Source of the DNA: an uncultured Mucilaginibacter sp.
Lineage (GTDB): Bacteria; Bacteroidota; Bacteroidia; Sphingobacteriales; Sphingobacteriaceae
Length of the DNA stretch: 15,301 nucleotides
Direction of reading: 5' to 3'
NCBI RefSeq assembly: GCF_946479965.1
Contig: NZ_CAMLHX010000075.1
Span: forward strand, 1 to 15,301
A model generated the notes under the pieces. It saw only the letters and a program-made list of their open reading frames with translations. It was not told the origin of the DNA and did not search any database. A program made the translations under genes and the position numbers. Positions 1 through 5,565 of this stretch are shown piece after piece. The first letter of the stretch is position 1, and every line of letters starts with the position of its first letter.

Positions 1-568
1 TGATCTTATAAGCCGCTAAAACCATTTCAAGGTCGTCAATCAAGCTTTCGGCATAAGCGCCGAACCACAAGCCGAACGATGAAGGCATAGCTACCTGTAA
101 GTGGGTATAGCCGGGCAATAAAACGTCTTTATGCTTCTCGCTAAGTGAAATAAGTTCACGAAAAAGGGTTTCAGTTTCACTCACCACCTGGTGCAGTTCG
201 TTCCTGAAAAACAATTTCAGATCAACCAGCACCTGGTCGTTACGCGAGCGACCGCTATGTATCTTTTTTCCGGCTTCGCCAATGCGCTGTGTAAGCAACA
301 TTTCTACCTGCGAGTGAACGTCCTCAACACCGGGCTCTATTTTGAATTTGCCTTTTTCTATTTCGGCATAAATATTTTTCAGTTCGCGTTGCACTAGTTG
401 CAGATCATCGGCGCTCATCAGGCCGATGCTTTGCAGCATTTGGGTATGCGCCAGTGAGCCAAGCACATCAAAGGCAGCCATTTGAGCGTCAAACACAGTA
501 TCGCGCCCGACGGTAAAGTTCTCTACCAGTTTATTAACGTCAATGTTTTTTTGCCAAAGCTTGCTCAT
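1..568 (-). CDS. argH: Argininosuccinate lyase, N-terminal 189 residues (partial)
   Basis: Cytoplasmic last step of arginine synthesis: argininosuccinate is split into arginine and fumarate. Only the N-terminal 189 codons are in the window; the gene runs off the left edge, so the catalytic serine loop and the C-terminal half are not visible. Translation from the ATG at 568 begins MSKLWQKNID. It contains GSLAHTQML (about 37-45), the family signature HSGRSRNDQV (104-113) and PGYTHLQVAMP (152-162), whose His156 corresponds to the family's catalytic-site histidine. The fumarase/aspartase superfamily fold and these motifs make the call secure. The start is supported by the conserved N-terminus and by an ATTTGCA-type promoter element ending 4 nt upstream. 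The ArgE-type deacylase gene lies upstream on the same strand, with one small gene between, so this is a fragment of an arginine cluster; other arg genes may lie beyond the left edge. Confidence 0.95.
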   Translation of the reverse strand, partial: MSKLWQKNIDVNKLVENFTVGRDTVFDAQMAAFDVLGSLAHTQMLQSIGLMSADDLQLVQRELKNIYAEIEKGKFKIEPGVEDVHSQVEMLLTQRIGEAGKKIHSGRSRNDQVLVDLKLFFRNELHQVVSETETLFRELISLSEKHKDVLLPGYTHLQVAMPSSFGLWFGAYAESLIDDLEMVLAAYKI

Positions 569-572
569 GCTG

Positions 573-580
573 CAAATATG
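573..580 (-). promoter_or_regulatory. Candidate -7 promoter element of argH
   Basis: On the minus strand this reads CATATTTG, one mismatch from the Bacteroidetes -7 consensus TAnnTTTG. It ends 4 nt before the argH ATG, the same spacing as the argE element. No convincing -33 TTG/TTTG is visible upstream. If it is used, the transcript would have almost no 5' leader. Confidence 0.35.
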
Positions 581-636
581 AGAAATATTTTGATGATGGG
601 CGGGATAGGAAGCTGCCTGAACTAGCAATTAAAGGC

Positions 637-834
637 TTAGCGGCCTTTTTCAGGGAATTGTTTTGATAACTCTTTAGCCGGAATAGATGCAGAAGTGCCG
701 TCTAAATATCCAATGGCAAGACTCTCGTTGTTCTCGGCTGCTTTTTCGGCCATTTCTCTAAGGCCTATATTTAAGGCATCTACAAGTTTCTGGGCGAAGT
801 GTTCATCGGTCGGTTTCAGATAATTGGTCGGCAT
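637..834 (-). CDS. Small hypothetical protein between argE and argH (65 aa)
   Basis: I do not recognise this protein. The open frame can be extended upstream to a TTG at 900, 1 nt after the argE stop, but I prefer the ATG at 834 (MPTNYLKPTD), giving 65 residues. The extra 22 codons cover an A-rich stretch and look like leader rather than protein. The product is soluble and slightly acidic in its middle (EMAEKAAENNESLA), with a helix-like first half and a lysine-containing C-terminal tail ending FPEKGR. It has no signal peptide, membrane segment or cysteine. It sits on the same strand between the deacylase and argH with 68 nt to the argH start, so co-transcription is plausible. A role in arginine synthesis is not shown by anything in the sequence. 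It could also be an unrelated insertion into the cluster. Confidence 0.6.
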   Translation of the reverse strand: MPTNYLKPTDEHFAQKLVDALNIGLREMAEKAAENNESLAIGYLDGTSASIPAKELSKQFPEKGR

Positions 835-901
835 AGCGCTGTTTTTTTTTAATGATGCTAAGTTGTGGTTTATTGTAAAGTTCAATAATTCGTAATTCAA
901 A

Positions 902-1966
902 TCAAACTATCTTCCCCAGCATTTGAATATAAAGTTCAATACCTTCTCTAATTTCCTCCACATAAACAAACTCATCCGCCATATGCGACCGCGCCGAGTC
1001 GCCAGGCCCTATTTTAATGGTTTCGATATCCAACAATGATTGATCAGAGGTAGTCGGCGAACCGTAAGTTGTGCGCCCTAAACTTATACCTGCGTGTACT
1101 ATTGGATGATTACGACTTATTGACGATGGTTTTAACCGCGTTGACCTTGCCTTTACATCAGATTTAACATGCTCACGGATGATTTCTAATACCTCTTCGT
1201 TCCTGTAAGCGTCGGTTACACGTACATCCACCACAAAGCTGCAACTGGCCGGTACCACATTATGCTGCGAACCTGCATTAATTACCGTAACCGACATTTT
1301 TATTGGTCCGAAAGCATCCGATTCCTTTGGGAATTTAAATGTACGGAACCATTCAATATCCGTCATAGCGTTATAAATGGCATTCTCGCCTTCTTCGCGG
1401 GCTGCATGACCGGCTTTGCCGTGAGCTATGCAATCAAGCACCATCAGGCCGCGCTCGGCAACAGCCAGTTGCATTAGCGTCGGTTCGCCAATTATGCCAA
1501 AATCAAGTTTACCCAGATCGGGAACAACCAGCTCGATACCGTTAAGCCCGGAGATCTCTTCCTCGGCAGTAGCAGCCAGGCAAAAGTTATATTTCAGGTC
1601 CTCGCGCTCATAAAAATAAAGGAACGTAGCAATCAAAGACACTAAGCATCCTCCTGCATCATTACTGCCCAGCCCATATAATTTGCCATCCTCTATCTTA
1701 GCATCAAATGGATCGCGGGTATAACCCGAGTTAGGTTTAACTGTATCATGATGCGAGTTAAGCAGGATAGTAGGTTTTGCTTCATCGAAATGCCTATTGC
1801 GCGCCCAAACGTTATTGATCTTACGGGTAGGTATTATGCCTTTTTCCTCTAAAAATTGTTCAATAATATTAGCCGTGCCACTTTCTTCTTTACTGAAAGA
1901 TTGGGTGGCAATTAATTTTTGAAGTAGCTCAACCGCTTGTTGGTAGAGAGTATTTATATCCGGCAT
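902..1966 (-). CDS. argE: M20-family deacylase, N-acetyl/N-succinylornithine deacetylase type
   Basis: Zinc-dependent cytoplasmic amidohydrolase that most likely removes the acyl group from N-acyl-ornithine to give ornithine. The 354-residue protein shows the M20 metal and catalytic set: HxD (His72, Asp74 in NSHHDTVKP), Asp103 in GSNDAGG, the Glu pair in ATAEEEISG (136-137), Glu161 in GIIGEPT, the dimerisation-domain histidine in GKAGHAAR (His187), and a C-terminal metal histidine in ARSHMADEF. The start is the ATG at 1966 (MPDINTLYQQ). A longer open frame to 2122 would translate a palindromic intergenic repeat and is rejected. Placement one small gene upstream of argH favours ArgE over the close relative DapE. 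In some Bacteroidetes the arginine pathway runs on N-succinyl rather than N-acetyl intermediates, so the acyl group is uncertain. A perfect TATATTTG lies 4 nt before the start. Confidence 0.87.
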   Translation of the reverse strand: MPDINTLYQQAVELLQKLIATQSFSKEESGTANIIEQFLEEKGIIPTRKINNVWARNRHFDEAKPTILLNSHHDTVKPNSGYTRDPFDAKIEDGKLYGLGSNDAGGCLVSLIATFLYFYEREDLKYNFCLAATAEEEISGLNGIELVVPDLGKLDFGIIGEPTLMQLAVAERGLMVLDCIAHGKAGHAAREEGENAIYNAMTDIEWFRTFKFPKESDAFGPIKMSVTVINAGSQHNVVPASCSFVVDVRVTDAYRNEEVLEIIREHVKSDVKARSTRLKPSSISRNHPIVHAGISLGRTTYGSPTTSDQSLLDIETIKIGPGDSARSHMADEFVYVEEIREGIELYIQMLGKIV

Positions 1967-1970
1967 AATG

Positions 1971-1978
1971 CAAATATA
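1971..1978 (-). promoter_or_regulatory. Candidate -7 promoter element of argE
   Basis: Reads TATATTTG on the minus strand, a perfect match to the Bacteroidetes TAnnTTTG -7 element, ending 4 nt before the argE ATG. No -33 TTG is seen at the expected 17-23 nt upstream; that interval is GC-rich and abuts the palindrome at 2002-2032. Confidence 0.4.
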
Positions 1979-2001
1979 GTGGTAAAATAATCGGCCTTTT
2001 C

Positions 2002-2032
2002 CATAGCGACGGGTTTCAAACCCGTCGCTATG
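2002..2032. repeat. Perfect 31-nt palindrome, candidate dispersed repeat
   Basis: Two 15-nt arms (CATAGCGACGGGTTT at 2002-2016 and its exact reverse complement at 2018-2032) flank a single central C at 2017. It sits alone in the 103-nt gap between the DUF72 gene and argE. Neither side carries a T-run, so it does not look like an ordinary intrinsic terminator. The size and perfection fit a REP-like or miniature mobile repeat; copy number cannot be judged from this window. Confidence 0.75.
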
Positions 2033-2069
2033 ATAAAAATGTCCTGTACTTAAAAAGATTTGGCAGACT

Positions 2070-2987
2070 CTATTCAAATAATCCCTTATCCCTATCCATA
2101 AACTGCGGACGGGGAAGCTCAAGTCCGAGCTTTTTGTTCAGTTGTTCAGACACATAGTCGGCCAGTTCGGGCGAGTAACGCTCATCATGCTGGTGCATAA
2201 AAAACCAAACCGACTGCAGGCCCATATCCCGCCATTGCGCAATACGTTCTACCCAGTCGTCAACCCGTTTATAATCTGTGCGGTGCAAACTGTTGCCTAC
2301 AAAGCGGATAAAAGCATGCGGGGTAGGCAAAGTCATGTGCACACAATCCCGTCTGCCCGAGGCATCTGTAATTACCGCGCCAATGCCTAACTCGTGCATT
2401 AAATTAAAGGCACTATCGCGGCACTCGGTGTTGGCATACCATTCTTTATGCCGCAGTTCAACAAACACAGGTACATCTTTAGGCAGATGTTCCAAATAGG
2501 CTTTTACCTCGGGGAAACTTTTGGGAGTAAAATTATCGCTTAACTGCAAAAAAAGCGGGCCTAACTTATCGCCGAAGGCCAAAATACCTTCATAAAACTG
2601 CGTGGTTATTTCCTCGGCGTTTTTTAGCCTGCGGATATGGCTTATGCTTTGCGAAAACTTGGGGCAGAATTTAAAATCGGGATTGCTATCTGCTTTTTCC
2701 TTCCATTTGGCAATAGTGGCGGCAGGGTAGGTGTTGTAAAATGTCGCGTTAAGCTCAATGCTGTCAAAATGCTTTACGTATTCCTCCAAAAAATTAGCGT
2801 CCTTAGTTTTGGGTGGATAGATCTTGCCCAGCCATTCTTTACGTCCCCATTTGGCACAGCCAACATGCACCTGTAGCGGCGAGCTGTTTTTTGCTGCCGC
2901 GAGTGTTTTAACGGTGAGTTCAGGATCTGGTGGAAATGAAAAATCCACCGCGTCTAATTCTTCTGGTAATACCCTGCCAAATTCCAT
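2070..2987 (-). CDS. DUF72 family TIM-barrel protein
   Basis: This 305-residue protein belongs to the DUF72 (YecE-like) family, predicted TIM-barrel proteins of unknown biochemical function. The family hallmarks are visible in order: VGCAKWG near residue 42 at the first strand, the stretch FDSIELNATFYNTYP with the conserved ELN and F-Y, FKFCPKFSQSISHIRRL, GPLFLQL, VFVELRHKEWY, and a late FMHQHDE segment. About 35 residues precede the core and may form an extra N-terminal arm. There is no signal peptide, so it is cytoplasmic. It lies 103 nt upstream of argE on the same strand, but the palindrome between them and argE's own -7 element argue for separate transcription. It is divergent from the beta-lactamase gene. 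The function should be left open. Confidence 0.88.
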   Translation of the reverse strand: MEFGRVLPEELDAVDFSFPPDPELTVKTLAAAKNSSPLQVHVGCAKWGRKEWLGKIYPPKTKDANFLEEYVKHFDSIELNATFYNTYPAATIAKWKEKADSNPDFKFCPKFSQSISHIRRLKNAEEITTQFYEGILAFGDKLGPLFLQLSDNFTPKSFPEVKAYLEHLPKDVPVFVELRHKEWYANTECRDSAFNLMHELGIGAVITDASGRRDCVHMTLPTPHAFIRFVGNSLHRTDYKRVDDWVERIAQWRDMGLQSVWFFMHQHDERYSPELADYVSEQLNKKLGLELPRPQFMDRDKGLFE

Positions 2988-3099
2988 AAAATTTTACGAT
3001 TTTATCCGCAAGTTAATACTTTTACAGCATACCCCATTTGCTATAATATTATTTAGGCCATGGCGTTTTTACCCTTGCATAGCAACAAAATACAATACC

Positions 3100-3984
3100 A
3101 TGTTTAACAGATATATAATTACAGCGCTGCTGACATTTTTCGTTCTGTCGGTAAATGCGCAGGCTCCTTTGCAGCAACAGATAAATGAGATTGCCAAAGA
3201 TGCCAAAGGCATTGTGGCGGTAACGGCATTGAATATTGAAACCCGCGATTCGCTGTCCTACAACGGCGAAGCGCAAATGGTTATGCAAAGCGTTATGAAG
3301 TTCCCGATAGCACTTGCGGTAATGCGTCAGGTAGAAAGGGGCAAGTTTAATCTGAACCAGATCATAAAGATACGAGAGCGTGACATCCACCATAGCAGAG
3401 GTCCGCTGTTTGAAAAATATCCGAAAGGCGTTGATATGTCTTTAAGCGAATTACTAAGCTACATGGTATCATTAAGCGACAATAATGCATGCGATATTTT
3501 GCTGGATAAGCTGGGCGGTGTTAAGCCCGTTATGGAATACCTGGGGAGTATCGGCGTAAATGGAATAGTTATCGATGCATCCGAAGGGGATATGGCCGCC
3601 GCCTGGGAAGTGCAGTACACCAATTGGTGCAAACCGGCGGCCATGGTACATTTACTGGACGTTTTTTACCAGGGCAAAGCATTGAATAAAGCGGGTACAG
3701 ACACGCTGATGAAAAAAATGGTGGAAACTACCACGGGTCCAAATCAAATAAAAGGATTATTACCGGCCGGCACTATTGTGGCGCATAAAACAGGAAGATC
3801 AGATACCAACAGTGCCGGCTTAGCACCGGCCACTAACGATTTGGGGATAATTACCTTGCCCAATGGGCAACATCTTGCGCTTGCCGTGTTTGTAGGCAAC
3901 TCAACAGCCGACCTGGATACGCGCCAAAGTGTTATAGCCCGTATTGCTAAAGCGGTTTGGGATAATGCGATCAGGAAAAAATAG
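3100..3984 (+). CDS. bla: Secreted class A beta-lactamase, subclass A2-like
   Basis: Periplasmic serine beta-lactamase that hydrolyses the beta-lactam ring of penicillins or cephalosporins. The 294-residue precursor has a signal peptide (hydrophobic 7-17, probable cleavage after VNA, before Gln21). All class A active-site elements are present: Ser64-x-x-Lys67 (QSVMKFP), Ser126-Asp127-Asn128 (SLSDNNA), a Glu162 omega-loop general base within SEGDM followed by QYTNW, and Lys230-Thr-Gly (HKTGRSD). The SEGDM...QYTNW arrangement resembles subclass A2 enzymes of Bacteroidetes such as PER, VEB, CepA and CfxA. I chose the ATG at 3100 because it opens directly on the signal peptide; the frame is open 276 nt further upstream but that part overlaps the divergent DUF72 gene. 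It is preceded by a 112-nt divergent intergenic region with no recognisable regulator gene. The spectrum cannot be told from sequence. Confidence 0.93.
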   Translation: MFNRYIITALLTFFVLSVNAQAPLQQQINEIAKDAKGIVAVTALNIETRDSLSYNGEAQMVMQSVMKFPIALAVMRQVERGKFNLNQIIKIRERDIHHSRGPLFEKYPKGVDMSLSELLSYMVSLSDNNACDILLDKLGGVKPVMEYLGSIGVNGIVIDASEGDMAAAWEVQYTNWCKPAAMVHLLDVFYQGKALNKAGTDTLMKKMVETTTGPNQIKGLLPAGTIVAHKTGRSDTNSAGLAPATNDLGIITLPNGQHLALAVFVGNSTADLDTRQSVIARIAKAVWDNAIRKK

Positions 3985-3987
3985 CGG

Positions 3988-4749
3988 TTAAATAGAAACC
4001 TTTAGCCCGTCGTAAGCTAATTCTATCCCTGCAGGTAGTTCTGCGGTAACATCGGCATGTTTGCCCAGGCGATGACTGATATGGGTGAAATAAGTAGTTT
4101 CTGCGCCAATTTCCTGCGCAAAATCAATAGCTTCCTGAAAGGTGAAATGCGAAATATGTTCCTGTTTTTGCAGCGCGTTAAGCACCAATATTTTTGTCCC
4201 TTTTATCTTTTGTTTTTCGCTGTCGGCAATGGTTTTGGCATCCGTAATGTAGGTGAAATCATTTATCCTGAAGCCCAAAACAGGCAGCCTGTAGTGCATT
4301 ACCTCAATCGGTGTCAGTACAATATCACCAACATTGAAGGGTTCAGCGCTGATAGTATTTAAGTTAACCCGCGGAATGCCCGGATATTTGTATTCATCAA
4401 AAACATAAGGGAATTCGCGTTTAAGCGTGGCCTGCACCCGTTTATCAGCATAAATCTCCATTGGGGCCTGCTGTTTGTAGTTAAACGCGCGTATATCATC
4501 CATCCCGGCTACATGGTCCTTGTGCTCATGCGTAAAAACCAGTCCATCCAGTTTCTGAACATTGGCCCGCAACATCTGGTATCTAAAGTCGGGTCCCGAA
4601 TCAATAACGACAGTTGTACTATCACTCTCTACTAAAATAGCACTGCGCAGGCGCTTGTCGCGCGGGTCGGGCGATGAGCATGTCTCGCAGCCACAGGCTA
4701 TTACAGGTACACCCTGCGACGTTCCGGTTCCTAAAAAAGTAACTATCAC
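3988..4749 (-). CDS. MBL-fold metallohydrolase, PhnP-like
   Basis: A 253-residue metallo-beta-lactamase-fold hydrolase, probably a phosphodiesterase. The metal-binding THEHKDH motif is at 73-79, with His152 (VMHYR), Asp170 (YITDAKT) and His223 (FTHISH) completing the likely dinuclear site. A cysteine cluster CGCETC at 19-24 after GTGTSQGVP matches PhnP-type enzymes, which act on 5-phosphoribosyl 1,2-cyclic phosphate and carry an extra structural zinc. No other phosphonate-pathway gene is nearby, so the substrate is unknown and it may be a general cyclic-phosphate phosphodiesterase. The start is GTG at 4749, overlapping the stop of the upstream 90-aa gene as GTGA, which suggests translational coupling. 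Its stop lies 3 nt from the stop of the convergent beta-lactamase gene. No signal peptide. Confidence 0.88.
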   Translation of the reverse strand: MIVTFLGTGTSQGVPVIACGCETCSSPDPRDKRLRSAILVESDSTTVVIDSGPDFRYQMLRANVQKLDGLVFTHEHKDHVAGMDDIRAFNYKQQAPMEIYADKRVQATLKREFPYVFDEYKYPGIPRVNLNTISAEPFNVGDIVLTPIEVMHYRLPVLGFRINDFTYITDAKTIADSEKQKIKGTKILVLNALQKQEHISHFTFQEAIDFAQEIGAETTYFTHISHRLGKHADVTAELPAGIELAYDGLKVSI

Positions 4750-5018
4750 AACTGCAGTTTGGTTTGTTTAAGCTGCTGTAAAAAAGCAGTCTGTTTATCA
4801 TCAAGCAAATTGTGGTCAACCTCCAAATCGCGCAGCAGGTCAGCAATGGCCAGTACCTTGCTTTCCAGGTTGGAGAAACGGTTGATCACTATTATTTTAC
4901 TGTTTTGCAGCAGGCAAGCCCCGGTTTTAAAGTTTCCTTTTTCATAACGCACCTTGTACCCCGCTGTTTTTAGCAGCAGTTCCATTTTCTCCAGTGTATG
5001 GGCGGTAAGCGTTAGCAT
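4746..5018 (-). CDS. Conserved-looking hypothetical protein, coupled to MBL hydrolase (90 aa)
   Basis: Not a family I can name. The 90-residue protein has an N-terminal helix (LTAHTLEKMELLLKTAGYKV), a short strand-rich middle with one cysteine (FKTGACLLQNSKIIVINRF), then a leucine-rich helical half ending in a charged KQTAFLQQLKQTKLQL tail. It is soluble and has no signal peptide. The ATG at 5018 is preceded after 5 nt by a perfect TACTTTTG promoter element, supporting this start; Met12 is an alternative. Its TGA overlaps the GTG start of the MBL hydrolase gene by 4 nt, so the two are almost certainly one operon and the products may act together. What the small protein does is not visible. 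Confidence 0.8.
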   Translation of the reverse strand: MLTLTAHTLEKMELLLKTAGYKVRYEKGNFKTGACLLQNSKIIVINRFSNLESKVLAIADLLRDLEVDHNLLDDKQTAFLQQLKQTKLQL

Positions 5019-5023
5019 AATTT

Positions 5024-5031
5024 CAAAAGTA
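5024..5031 (-). promoter_or_regulatory. Candidate -7 promoter element of the small gene-MBL operon
   Basis: Reads TACTTTTG on the minus strand, a perfect TAnnTTTG match, ending 5 nt before the ATG at 5018. No -33 TTG is present 17-23 nt upstream, where the GGAAAGTC-type tandem repeat begins. Confidence 0.38.
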
Positions 5032-5042
5032 ATGTTTTGTTG

Positions 5043-5080
5043 GGAAGTCCGGAAGTCGGAAAGACGGAAAGTCTGAAAGA
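5043..5080. repeat. Degenerate 7-8-nt tandem repeat (GGAAAGTC-like)
   Basis: Five consecutive units are readable: GGAAGTCC, GGAAGTC, GGAAAGAC, GGAAAGTC and TGAAAGA. It lies in the 159-nt gap between the divergent small gene and the receiver gene. It is purine-rich on the plus strand and not part of either gene. Confidence 0.65.
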
Positions 5081-5136
5081 ATATTTATGCAATAAATTTA
5101 AGGATTGTTTTCGTCCCTTGAAAAAACAATTGACCT

Positions 5137-5167
5137 CCAATTATTGTTATTACCCTACCAATTATTG
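5137..5167 (+). promoter_or_regulatory. Paired 10-nt direct repeats upstream of the receiver gene, candidate operator
   Basis: CCAATTATTG occurs at 5137-5146 and again, identically, at 5158-5167, a start-to-start spacing of 21 nt or two helical turns. The second copy ends 10 nt before the ATG at 5178. Same-face direct repeats at this spacing are typical of sites for dimeric or tandemly binding regulators. A further inverted pair, ATTGTTTT (5104-5111) with AAAACAAT (5123-5130), sits just upstream. AT-rich sequence makes chance occurrence possible. Confidence 0.35.
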
Positions 5168-5177
5168 GACTTATAAA

Positions 5178-5561
5178 ATGACAAAGAAAATACTGGTAAT
5201 TGACGATAATAGTGCCCTGCTCGATCTGCTAAAGGAGGCGCTTAGCGGTGAGGGCTACGAGGTTGAATGCGTATCGCACGTGGATAATGTTTATGAGGCT
5301 GTACGCAGTTCGCACGCAAACCTGGTTATCATTGATTATATATTAGAGGGTATTAACGGCGGCGAGCTGTGTCATCAGCTTAAGATCAATCCGCGCACTC
5401 AGCATTTACCGGTTATTATGATTTCGGGATATCCCCGCGTACTTGAATCATTAGGAAATTACGGTGCCGATCACTTCTTGGCTAAGCCCTTTGATTTGGG
5501 TGAATTACTGAATGTGGTTAACAGTTACTTTTCTAACACTGTTGCCGCTTACAGCACCTAA
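5178..5561 (+). CDS. Stand-alone response regulator receiver domain protein
   Basis: A single-domain CheY-like receiver of 127 residues with no output domain. The acidic pocket is Asp9-Asp10 (VIDDN), the phosphoacceptor is Asp53 (LVIIDYILEG), the switch Ser is Ser83 (IMISGYP) and the conserved lysine is Lys103 (LAKPFD). All are intact, so phosphotransfer should be possible. The ATG at 5178 opens directly on the first strand (MTKKILVIDD); an in-frame start at 5037 would translate the tandem repeat and is rejected. Output must be by protein-protein interaction or phosphorelay. The convergent histidine kinase, whose stop is 4 nt away, is an obvious candidate partner, but convergent order is not an operon and partnership is inference. 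Direct repeats just upstream may be an operator. Confidence 0.92.
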   Translation: MTKKILVIDDNSALLDLLKEALSGEGYEVECVSHVDNVYEAVRSSHANLVIIDYILEGINGGELCHQLKINPRTQHLPVIMISGYPRVLESLGNYGADHFLAKPFDLGELLNVVNSYFSNTVAAYST

Positions 5562-5565
5562 TATA

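Noticed and set aside
835..900. TTG start giving an 87-residue small protein just after argE
   Set aside because: The added 22 codons cover an A-rich leader-like stretch, and a normal ATG lies at 834. Kept only as an alternative.
1967..2122. N-terminal extension of argE giving a 406-residue protein
   Set aside because: It would translate straight through the 31-nt palindrome and into the end of the DUF72 gene; the M20 family N-terminus begins at the ATG at 1966.
2824..3099. In-frame upstream extension of the beta-lactamase gene
   Set aside because: It overlaps the opposite-strand DUF72 gene, and the signal peptide starts at the ATG at 3100.
5037..5177. In-frame upstream extension of the receiver gene
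   Set aside because: It translates the tandem repeat and the direct-repeat region; the receiver fold starts at the ATG at 5178.
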